Made by a program: the position numbers and the translations under genes. The notes below the pieces were generated by a model. The model had not been told where the DNA came from, searched no databases, and was given only the letters and a program-made list of their open reading frames with translations. A DNA stretch of 6,076 bases, taken from the NCBI GenBank assembly GCA_004554555.1, contig SFLN01000110.1:1-6076 (forward strand), read 5' to 3'. Source of the DNA: [Eubacterium] saphenum (GTDB taxonomy: Bacteria; Bacillota; Clostridia; Oscillospirales; Ruminococcaceae). Positions 1 to 5,798 of the stretch are shown piece after piece (position 1 is the first letter of the stretch; each line of letters begins with the position of its first letter).

Positions 1-1
1 C

Positions 2-1147
2 GAAAAATACCCGATGGACGAGGTTTTCGACTCCTATCTCGGCGCAAGCGGGCTTTACGAGGATTACAAGGAATATGTTTACAAAACCTATCTCGCGGTG
101 CCCGAAAGCATAAAAACCGATATCGACAGCTATCTGTTAAAAAACAATCTGTTTTATAATGTATATGCAAACGGAAAGGCTGACGCGCAGGCAAGCTATG
201 AAGCGGCGCTTAATATCACGGATTTTCTTATGAACAACTACACCTACTCACTCGACGCGAAAATCAATATGAAAAATCCGATTTTGAGCTTCCTGAACGA
301 TGTGAAAAGCGGTCACTGCGCGCTTTTTGCAAGCTCGATGACGCTTATGCTGCGCGAGCTGGGCATTCCCGCGCGCTACTGTACGGGCTTTGTTGCCCCG
401 AAAACCGAAGGCGACAATTACGCGATTTTGCGCTCGAAAAACCTCCACGCTTGGTGCGAGGCGTATTTTGACGAAATCGGCTGGGTTACCTTCGACCCGA
501 CAAGCAGCTCGCTTGCCAACACCGTTATAATCGAAAACTCATCGGAGGAGCAATCCTCGGAAAGCTCCGAGTCCTCCGAGGCTTCGTCGGAAGAAAGCGA
601 GAGCTCAAGCTCCGACCGCTCCGACAGCGATGCAAGCGACAGCTCCGAGAACTCCCAAAGCTCCGATAACACAACCGAAAATTCCTCCGACAGCCCCGCT
701 GTTCCCGAGGAAAATCCGCCCGTTGACGCGTTGCCGATTATACTCACGGTTGTGGGAGTTTTGCTGGTAATCGGCGCGGTTGTGCTGACCTCGGTTAAGC
801 TGAAATCGTTTGACAAAAACGCAAGAAAAGTGCTAAAACGGCTGTACAAGAGCGAGAGCGCCGAGCCTGTTTACGGGAAAATGCTCGCGGTGCTTGCGCT
901 CTGCGGACTTACGCCCGCTGCGGGTGAACTGCCCGAGCAATTCTACGAGCGCTGCGAAAACAAGCTGTTCGTGCCGATAACTGCGCACAAGGACGTCTTG
1001 CTGAAGGCGGCTTTCGCAAGCGAAACCGATGAAACCGAAATCGCCGAGCTTGCGCGGCTTCTCGAAAGCATTTTCACCGCCGCAGACAAAAAGCTGAACA
1101 GAATGGACCGCTTTAAACTGCGCTTAATTATGGTTTCAAAAAAATAA
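2..1147 (+). CDS. Transglutaminase-like membrane protein, C-terminal part (TgpA-like; 5' end outside window)
   Basis: The frame is open from base 2, and the first visible ATG (base 14) has no ribosome binding site, so the true start lies upstream. Numbering from that ATG gives 377 residues. A transglutaminase core has the expected triad: Cys102 in SGHCALFASS, His145 in LHAWCEAYF and Asp161 in FDPT. A linker of mostly Ser, Glu and Asp follows (about 175-236), then one hydrophobic membrane span (about 239-262) and a basic, helical tail (263-377). The tail resembles the DUF4129-like C-terminus of TgpA-type proteins. In that family several N-terminal membrane spans precede an extracellular transglutaminase domain; those spans would lie outside the window. 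The inferred topology is core and acidic linker outside the cell and tail in the cytoplasm. The substrate is unknown: the fold covers crosslinking, deamidation and proteolysis. Relatives often sit beside MoxR ATPase and DUF58 genes, which cannot be checked here. Confidence 0.88.
   Translation, partial: EKYPMDEVFDSYLGASGLYEDYKEYVYKTYLAVPESIKTDIDSYLLKNNLFYNVYANGKADAQASYEAALNITDFLMNNYTYSLDAKINMKNPILSFLNDVKSGHCALFASSMTLMLRELGIPARYCTGFVAPKTEGDNYAILRSKNLHAWCEAYFDEIGWVTFDPTSSSLANTVIIENSSEEQSSESSESSEASSEESESSSSDRSDSDASDSSENSQSSDNTTENSSDSPAVPEENPPVDALPIILTVVGVLLVIGAVVLTSVKLKSFDKNARKVLKRLYKSESAEPVYGKMLAVLALCGLTPAAGELPEQFYERCENKLFVPITAHKDVLLKAAFASETDETEIAELARLLESIFTAADKKLNRMDRFKLRLIMVSKK
541..690 (+). 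repeat. Low-complexity TCCGA/AGC-rich repeat encoding the Ser/Glu/Asp linker
   Basis: This stretch of the transglutaminase-like gene is built from irregular copies of Ser and Glu/Asp codons, with TCCGAG, TCGGAA and AGCTCCGA recurring. It encodes the acidic serine-rich spacer between the catalytic core and the membrane span. The units are imperfect, so it is a degenerate low-complexity tract and not an exact tandem array. Such tracts often vary in length between strains by slippage or recombination. The bias also opens a long meaningless frame on the opposite strand. Confidence 0.7.
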
Positions 1148-1169
1148 TTCCGTTTTTTAAAAAAAAGTG

Positions 1170-1198
1170 TTGATTTTCAACAAAAAAAGTGATATAAT
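1170..1198 (+). promoter_or_regulatory. SigA-type promoter of the DHH phosphoesterase gene
   Basis: A -35 box TTGATT (1170-1175) and a perfect -10 box TATAAT (1193-1198) are separated by exactly 17 bases, in an A/T-rich intergenic region. Transcription would start near 1205 and give a leader of about 35 bases before the GTG start. A small inverted repeat, GTTGA-TTT-TCAAC (1169-1181), overlaps the -35 box. Confidence 0.85.
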
Positions 1199-1223
1199 GG
1201 AAATAACACAGTTTATGTACTAT

Positions 1224-1229
1224 AAGGAG
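1224..1229 (+). promoter_or_regulatory. Ribosome binding site that selects the GTG start at 1240
   Basis: AAGGAG lies 10 bases before GTG 1240 and 16 bases before the alternative ATG at 1246. The spacing favours the GTG, which adds only two residues (Met-Ala). Confidence 0.75.
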
Positions 1230-1239
1230 TGATTAAATC

Positions 1240-2172
1240 GTGGCGATGAGATTAATTACCCGTTCTGACTTTGACGGACTTGCGTGCGGAGCGCTTTTGC
1301 TCAGCGCGGGAGTTGTTGACAGCTGGACTTTCGCTCACCCGAAGGATTTACAGGACGGTCTTATTCCCGTGACCGAAAACGACTGTCTGGCAAATGTGCC
1401 GTTTGTTGAAGGCTGCGGACTTTGGTTTGACCACCATTCAAGCGAAGAGGAACGCTGCCGTTATAAAGGCAAATACAAGGGAGAAAGCCGCATTACGCCG
1501 AGCTGCGCAAGAATTATCTACGAGTATTACGGCGGCAAGGAGCGCTTCCCGAATTTTGACGATATAATGGAAGCAGTGGACAAGGTCGACAGCGGTAATC
1601 TCACGCGCGATGAAATCCTCAACCCGCAGGGCTGGATTCTCGTCGGATTTCTGATGGACCCGAGAACCGGTCTCGGAAGATTCAGAAACTTCACGATAAG
1701 CAACTACCAGCTTATGGAAAAACTGCTGAGATGCTGCTCGTATATGACAACGGACGAAATTCTCGCGATGCCCGATATCAAGGAAAGAATCAAGCTGTAC
1801 AACGAGCAGACTGAGCTTTTCAAGGAAATGGTACATAAATACACGCGCATCGAGGGTGATGTTATCATCACGGATTTGCGCGGCGTGAACCCGATTTACA
1901 CGGGCAACCGCTTCTTGATTTACTCGCTCTACCCCGAGCAGAATCTGAGCTGCTGGATAGTTGACGGAAAGGGCGGAAAGGGCTGCTCCTGCGCGGTCGG
2001 CTACTCGATACTCAACAGAACCTCGCACGTTAACGTCGGAAGCACGATGCTCAAATACGGCGGCGGCGGTCACATGGCGGTTGGCACCTGCCAGTTTACC
2101 GATGAAAAAGAGGACGAGATGGTGCCGAAGCTCATCGACGAGCTGGTTAACTACGACAAATATCACTCCTAA
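1240..2172 (+). CDS. DHH/DHHA1-family phosphoesterase (exopolyphosphatase- or nanoRNase-like)
   Basis: This is a 310-residue cytoplasmic protein of the usual size for a stand-alone DHH phosphoesterase. Metal-binding motifs appear in family order: SDFDG at residues 9-13 (Asp10, Asp12), the signature DHH at 64-66, and VDKVDSG at 113-119 (Asp114, Asp117). The C-terminal DHHA1 substrate-binding part carries GGGGH at 274-278. The family uses two metal ions, usually Mn2+, to cut phosphodiester or phosphoanhydride bonds. Members include NrnA-type nanoRNases/pAp phosphatases, cyclic-di-AMP phosphodiesterases and exopolyphosphatase-like proteins. The SDFDG form and overall length recall proteins annotated as exopolyphosphatase-related, but sequence alone does not fix the substrate. 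No membrane, PAS or GGDEF part is present, so it is not GdpP-like. The gene has its own promoter and a terminator just after its stop, so it is probably transcribed alone. Confidence 0.88.
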   Translation: MAMRLITRSDFDGLACGALLLSAGVVDSWTFAHPKDLQDGLIPVTENDCLANVPFVEGCGLWFDHHSSEEERCRYKGKYKGESRITPSCARIIYEYYGGKERFPNFDDIMEAVDKVDSGNLTRDEILNPQGWILVGFLMDPRTGLGRFRNFTISNYQLMEKLLRCCSYMTTDEILAMPDIKERIKLYNEQTELFKEMVHKYTRIEGDVIITDLRGVNPIYTGNRFLIYSLYPEQNLSCWIVDGKGGKGCSCAVGYSILNRTSHVNVGSTMLKYGGGGHMAVGTCQFTDEKEDEMVPKLIDELVNYDKYHS

Positions 2173-2176
2173 TAAC

Positions 2177-2206
2177 AAAAGCACGGTTTTGAAGCCGTGC
2201 TTTTTT
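2177..2206. terminator. Bidirectional intrinsic terminator between convergent genes
   Basis: A perfect 10-base-pair stem, AAAAGCACGG (2177-2186) with CCGTGCTTTT (2195-2204), encloses an 8-base loop. On the + strand six T residues (2201-2206) follow the G/C-rich part, terminating the DHH gene. On the - strand the stem ends in TTTT followed by GTTATT, so it can also terminate trmO transcription. The trmO stop codon (2207-2205) lies inside the + strand T-tract, directly against the stem. Confidence 0.88.
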
Positions 2207-2858
2207 ATTCGATTTTTTCAACAAAAAGCGTGTTCCAGTCAACCCGAAAGCTCACCTGCCGCTCCGCGAAAGCCATTGTGTAAACGCGCTCGGGAGCGTT
2301 CTGGTACTGCGGACGCGGGTCCTGCGCTAGTATTTGGATAAGAGAATTTCGCTTGTTTTCGGGAATTTTTTCGAGCAGCTCCTCGGGAAAATCCACCGCG
2401 AGAACAGGCGTTTTTTCGCTCAGCGACCAGCCGTTTGACGCATCGGGAACGCTGTCTGCGTAAGGGAGATACGGCTTGATGTCGAAGATGGGCGTGCCGT
2501 TCATCAAGTCCGCGCCCGAAACCACAAGCGTCCCGTCCGCGCAGATTTCGCAAAGCCGCACTACGCTTAGCCCAAGCGGGTTCGGGCGGTTCGGGGAGCG
2601 CGTTGCAAAAACGCCTTTTCGGACGTTCCCGCCAAGCCTCGGCGGGCGAACAGTCGGCGAGAATTTCCCGTCAAACTCCGAAAAGCCCCAGATAAGCCAT
2701 AAATGTGTAAAATCTTCCAAGCCGCGAATTGCGTTTTTATCGCGAAACTTTGGTTCAAAGACGATTTTTGACGGCAAATCGCATAGCCCGCTTTGGCGCG
2801 GAATGCCAAATTTTTCCTTAAAATCATTCTCAATATGAGCGATTGGTTCGATAATCAT
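2205..2858 (-). CDS. trmO: tRNA (t6A37) N6-methyltransferase TrmO
   Basis: This 217-residue protein matches the TrmO (YaeB/TsaA, UPF0066) family along its whole length. TrmO uses S-adenosylmethionine to methylate N6 of threonylcarbamoyladenosine at position 37 of tRNA-Thr, giving m6t6A next to the anticodon and tuning decoding. Hallmarks seen are PRQSGL (20-25), the DFTHLWLIWGF strand (49-59), RPPRLGG (71-77), the long conserved block from GVFATRSPNRPNPLGLS (82-98), GADLMNGTPIFDIKPYLPYAD-type sequence (115-135) and DPRPQY (180-185) in the C-terminal subdomain. The length is slightly below that of E. coli TrmO (about 235). The ATG start has a good GAGGA site. The gene follows the GTPase-nuclease gene after only 12 bases, so the two are almost certainly co-transcribed and probably translationally coupled. 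Nothing suggests damage. Confidence 0.95.
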   Translation of the reverse strand: MIIEPIAHIENDFKEKFGIPRQSGLCDLPSKIVFEPKFRDKNAIRGLEDFTHLWLIWGFSEFDGKFSPTVRPPRLGGNVRKGVFATRSPNRPNPLGLSVVRLCEICADGTLVVSGADLMNGTPIFDIKPYLPYADSVPDASNGWSLSEKTPVLAVDFPEELLEKIPENKRNSLIQILAQDPRPQYQNAPERVYTMAFAERQVSFRVDWNTLFVEKIE

Positions 2859-2867
2859 AGCGAAATT

Positions 2868-2872
2868 TCCTC
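2868..2872 (-). promoter_or_regulatory. trmO ribosome binding site overlapping the upstream stop codon
   Basis: On the - strand GAGGA sits 9 bases before the trmO ATG (2858), and its first two bases are the last two of the TGA that ends the GTPase-nuclease gene (2873-2871). This arrangement favours translational coupling of the two genes. Confidence 0.75.
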
Positions 2873-5366
2873 AATGCAGCGTTTCCAAAACATCACGGAT
2901 TGCCCGTTCAACCTCTTCAACCTCCAGCCGAAAAACCTCAGCGGATACTCTCGTAGCGCCGCTTCCGAGGATTATGAGCTGCTCGGTGCCGTCGGAGGTC
3001 GCAACGCGAACGCGATTTTCGGGACTGAGCTTGTGCGCGGTTTTCTCGATGAACATATCGGCGGTCTCGGCTTCCTTTGTGTACACGACTGTGATATTTC
3101 CAAATTCTTCCACTTCCCTGTCGCTTTTCACCCTGTACGCGTCGAAAACGAGAATGAGGTTGCACCGCCGAAAAGCTTGATAGTTACACAAAATGTTGAT
3201 TAACTTTGCCCGCGCAAAATCAAGGTTTTCGCGCGCAAGCGAAGCGAGATTTTCCCACGAAAAAATTATGTTGTACCCGTCAACCAGCAGGTACTCCTCG
3301 CCCGTTTTCGGCTTCGGCGACTTGTAATTCTGCTCGGCGGGCTTGTCGCGGCGCATTGCCGAGCGCTCGGGACGCTTGATTTTGCCGTAGGTGCGCTCGA
3401 AAATTTCCATCAGCTCTTTGTCGGTTGCCGCACGCTGCTTGTAGGAAGAAATTTCGCTCTGCGAAACGCTTCGCGACTTCTCGAGAACACTCGCGAGATG
3501 CATTTTCCTCGGCGCTTCGTCCCACTTGACGAGATGCCCAGCGCCGTGTGAACAGAACACGCTGTCTGCGGTATTTTCAACGTCAGCCTCGAAATTGTAG
3601 CCGATTTTTTCGATAACCTCAGCCTCGTTGTGGCACGGAAAATAGCCCTTGAAATTGCAGGAAATCCGCCCCAGACCGCGCGTGTACGCGATTACGTCCT
3701 TCTGATAGCCGCGCATTTCGGACACGGGACAAATTCCGTCAATTTGGCGCATTTCTTCACCGGTCGGCGTGGAAAATTCCGCGCCCATTTGCTGTAAATC
3801 GGTCATCGCTCGTCCAACGCACTCGGCGGGAATTTCCAGCGAAAACTCGTAAAACGGTTCAAGCAGCCGCGATTTCGCCGAAGCAAGTCCCTGCCGAACA
3901 GCTCTCCAAGCCGCTTCACGAAAATCACCGCCCTCGGTGTGCTTGAGATGAGCGCGCCCCGATTTCAGCGTGATTTTGACATCGGTTATCGGCGAACCCG
4001 TGAGCACGCCGAGATGCCGCTTCTCGCGCAAGTTTGACATAATCAGCCGCTGCCAGTTCTCGTCAAGGTTTCGGCAGTCGCGCGCGAACACAACCCCGCT
4101 CCCTCTCAGCAGCGGCTCAAGCAGCAAATGCACCTCGGCGTAGTGCCGAAGCGGCTCGAAGTGCCCCGCGCCCTCGACGGGTTCGAGAATTGTTTCCCGG
4201 TACGAAATCTGCCCCTCGCCGAACTCCACATCCAGCGAAAAGCGCTCTGCAATCAGGTTTTTGAGCACCTCAAGCTGAATTTCGCCCATAATCCCGACGT
4301 GAATTTCGCGCAATCTTTCGCTCCACGAAAACCGGATTTGCGGGTCTTCCTCCTCGATTTTTTTGAGCAGCGCAAGCGTTTTCACAACGTCCGCGCCCTC
4401 GGGTAAAATTACCCGATAACTCAGCGCAGGCTCGATAATTGGCTTAACGGAGCGCTTTTGTTCACCGAAGCACTCCCCCGCAAACGTCTGCGATGGTCCG
4501 GTTACCGCGCAGAGCTGCCCTGCGAAAACGGTATCGGCGGCGGTGAACTTCGCACCGCTGTACAAGCGGATTTGCGTGACTTTTTCCTCGCCGAGCGTTT
4601 CGCGCACCTTCAGCTCTCCGCCGTTGATTTTGAGGTGAGTGAGCCGCGCGCCGCCCTCTTCGGTTATCTTGAAAACCTGCGCGGCAAAGCCATCGAAGCG
4701 GTTTTTCGGCAGGGATAATTTGTCGAGTATTTCCCAAAACTGCGAAATACCGTCATTTTTGAGCGCCGAGCCGAACAGCACAGGAAAGATTTTGCGCTCG
4801 GAAATCGCCTTTGCAATGCGGTTTTCGGGCACCTCTCCCGTTTCCAGAAGCGCGTTCATACATTCTTCATCGTACTCGGCTGCGGTTTCTCCGATGTTCT
4901 CGGAAAAATCGGCGAAGCTCTTGTCAAGCGTCTGCAAATCGCGGATAATCTCGGGCTTGGTTTTATGGGAAATGTCCATCTTGTTGACAAACACAAAAGT
5001 CGGCAAACCCGCTCTGCAAAGCAGTTTCCACAAAGTTTTCGTGTGGCTCTGAACGCCGTCCGTGCCGCTGATAACCAGCACCGCGCAGTCCGCGACAGAA
5101 AACGCGCGCTCCGCGTCCGCGGCAAAATCAACGTGCCCCGGCGTATCGAGGAGCGTGTATTCGGCATTGTTGAAGCGCATTATCGCCTGCTTGGAAAAAA
5201 TTGTAATTCCGCGCGCACGCTCCTGGGGGTTGGTGTCGAGAAACGCGTCGCCGTTGTCCACCCTGCCCTGTCGACGAATTTCACCCGCGTGGTACAAAAG
5301 CGCCTCGGAAAGCGTGGTTTTGCCCGCGTCAACGTGCGCCGCCATGCTGATAACCAGCCGTTTCAC
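2871..5366 (-). CDS. TetM/EF-G-like ribosomal GTPase fused to a C-terminal YacP/Rae1-type NYN ribonuclease domain
   Basis: The protein has 831 residues from GTG 5366; the upstream ATG at 5408 is rejected because it lies in a hairpin without a ribosome binding site. All GTPase motifs are intact: G1 AHVDAGKTT (10-18), G2 RGITI (52-56), G3 DTPGH (74-78, with catalytic His78), G4 NKMD (128-131) and G5 GSA (199-201). EF-G/TetM-like domains II (about 222-300), III (about 305-385), IV (about 390-500) and V (about 500-590) follow. Next come a conserved-looking segment FCSHGAGH (604-611) and a basic, partly helical linker (about 625-690). Residues 691-820 match YacP/Rae1: VDGYN (Asp696), VFDAY (Asp742), TKEAETAD (Asp770), VATSDGTEQ (Asp792) and GSGATRVSAE; all likely metal-binding acids remain. 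TetM removes tetracycline from the A site, and Rae1 cuts mRNA in the A site. The expected domain IV loop SPVSTP is replaced by LKHTEG (474-479), so tetracycline resistance is unlikely. I infer a GTP-dependent, ribosome-delivered mRNA nuclease. Confidence 0.9.
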   Translation of the reverse strand: MKRLVISMAAHVDAGKTTLSEALLYHAGEIRRQGRVDNGDAFLDTNPQERARGITIFSKQAIMRFNNAEYTLLDTPGHVDFAADAERAFSVADCAVLVISGTDGVQSHTKTLWKLLCRAGLPTFVFVNKMDISHKTKPEIIRDLQTLDKSFADFSENIGETAAEYDEECMNALLETGEVPENRIAKAISERKIFPVLFGSALKNDGISQFWEILDKLSLPKNRFDGFAAQVFKITEEGGARLTHLKINGGELKVRETLGEEKVTQIRLYSGAKFTAADTVFAGQLCAVTGPSQTFAGECFGEQKRSVKPIIEPALSYRVILPEGADVVKTLALLKKIEEEDPQIRFSWSERLREIHVGIMGEIQLEVLKNLIAERFSLDVEFGEGQISYRETILEPVEGAGHFEPLRHYAEVHLLLEPLLRGSGVVFARDCRNLDENWQRLIMSNLREKRHLGVLTGSPITDVKITLKSGRAHLKHTEGGDFREAAWRAVRQGLASAKSRLLEPFYEFSLEIPAECVGRAMTDLQQMGAEFSTPTGEEMRQIDGICPVSEMRGYQKDVIAYTRGLGRISCNFKGYFPCHNEAEVIEKIGYNFEADVENTADSVFCSHGAGHLVKWDEAPRKMHLASVLEKSRSVSQSEISSYKQRAATDKELMEIFERTYGKIKRPERSAMRRDKPAEQNYKSPKPKTGEEYLLVDGYNIIFSWENLASLARENLDFARAKLINILCNYQAFRRCNLILVFDAYRVKSDREVEEFGNITVVYTKEAETADMFIEKTAHKLSPENRVRVATSDGTEQLIILGSGATRVSAEVFRLEVEEVERAIRDVLETLH

Positions 5367-5370
5367 AAAA

Positions 5371-5379
5371 CTCCCCCTT
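5371..5379 (-). promoter_or_regulatory. Ribosome binding site that selects the GTG start at 5366
   Basis: On the - strand AAGGGGGAG is followed by TTTT and then GTG. This purine-rich site fixes the start at 5366, where the protein begins KRLVISMAAHVDAGKTT after the initiator, matching the usual N-terminus of EF-G/TetM proteins. Spacing is short (4 bases from the last G) but workable. Confidence 0.75.
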
Positions 5380-5388
5380 ATCAAAATT

Positions 5389-5414
5389 AAAGCTATGCCG
5401 CAAGACATAGCTTT
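5389..5414 (-). terminator. Hairpin between the AcpS-like gene and the GTPase-nuclease gene (possible weak terminator or attenuator)
   Basis: AAAGCTATG and CATAGCTTT form a perfect 9-base-pair stem around an 8-base loop. On the - strand the 3' arm runs into AATTTTG, so a U-rich tail follows (TTTAATTTT). It lies just after the AcpS-like stop codon (5423-5421) and 9 bases before the ribosome binding site of the next gene. Only three of the nine pairs are G-C and the tail is interrupted, so partial termination, attenuation or an mRNA processing/stability role are all possible. I found no convincing promoter between the hairpin and the GTPase gene. Confidence 0.5.
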
Positions 5415-5420
5415 TGTGAT

Positions 5421-5798
5421 TTACTTGTTGATGATAACGCTTGCGACCGCGTAGTGCCGCGAATGGTCAACCGAAACGTTAAAGACATAGCCCTCGCGCA
5501 GCTCCAGCTTTTTCGCGTTGCCCTCGGTAATGATAAACGGTGAACCGAGCCTGTCCCGCAAAACCGTGATATCCTGCGCGCGAATTATGCGAAAGCCCGT
5601 GCCGATTGCCTTTGCGAGCGCGATTTTAACGCAGAAATTCTCGGCGATAAGCGAGGTTGACAGCTTGTGCGCGACGAAAAATCTGATTTCATCGGCAGAA
5701 AAATAGTTCGACAGGAAACGCTTGTTTCGGCAGCTTTTCTTGACGCGTTTCATCTCGATAACAGCAATTCCCGTTCTTACAAAAATATTATTTGGCAT
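5421..5798 (-). CDS. acpS: AcpS-like 4'-phosphopantetheinyl transferase homologue, probably catalytically altered
   Basis: This 125-residue protein has normal AcpS length and layout: an N-terminal GIAVIEMKRV strand (10-19), YFSADEIRFF (32-41), the helix FCVKIALAKAIGTGF (55-69), RDRLGSPFI (81-89) and NVSVDHSRHYAVAS (107-120). AcpS transfers 4'-phosphopantetheine from coenzyme A to the serine of acyl carrier protein, using Mg2+. Active AcpS enzymes read G-I/L-D-I-x-E and F-A-A-K-E-A. Here the Asp is Ala12 (GCT) and the Glu is Ile59 (ATC), so both standard Mg2+ ligands are missing, although Lys58, Lys63, Glu15 and His112 remain. The frame is intact, which suggests a selected pseudoenzyme or a changed function, not fresh decay. 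The ATG overlaps the upstream gene's end by 11 bases and has no good ribosome binding site, so translation probably depends on coupling. The fold assignment is firm; the activity is doubtful. Confidence 0.8.
   Translation of the reverse strand: MPNNIFVRTGIAVIEMKRVKKSCRNKRFLSNYFSADEIRFFVAHKLSTSLIAENFCVKIALAKAIGTGFRIIRAQDITVLRDRLGSPFIITEGNAKKLELREGYVFNVSVDHSRHYAVASVIINK

Noticed and set aside
418..849. 143-residue frame on the - strand
   Set aside because: It mirrors the Ser/Glu-rich repeat of the transglutaminase-like gene, has Ser/Glu low complexity itself, and lacks a ribosome binding site or known domain.
1148..1168. T6/A8 run after the transglutaminase-like gene as a terminator
   Set aside because: TTTTTTAAAAAA is A/T only, with no G/C stem and no loop, so it cannot be a credible intrinsic terminator; it looks like upstream promoter A/T-rich DNA.
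1438..2184. 248-residue frame on the - strand
   Set aside because: It is antisense to the clearly recognised DHH phosphoesterase with all motifs intact; its translation shows no family resemblance.
2871..5366. Tetracycline resistance gene tet(M/O/W)
   Set aside because: The overall family matches, but the domain IV loop lacks the SPV-type motif, the C-terminus is a nuclease domain, and no mobile element or tet leader peptide is nearby.
4639..5390. Overlapping + strand frames of 137 and 141 residues
   Set aside because: They lie antisense to the GTPase domain and arise from codon bias at moderate GC; no domain or start signal is evident.
5367..5408. ATG at 5408 as start of the GTPase-nuclease (14 extra residues)
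   Set aside because: It lies in the stem of the intergenic hairpin with no ribosome binding site, while GTG 5366 has AAGGGGGAG upstream and gives the normal N-terminus of the family.
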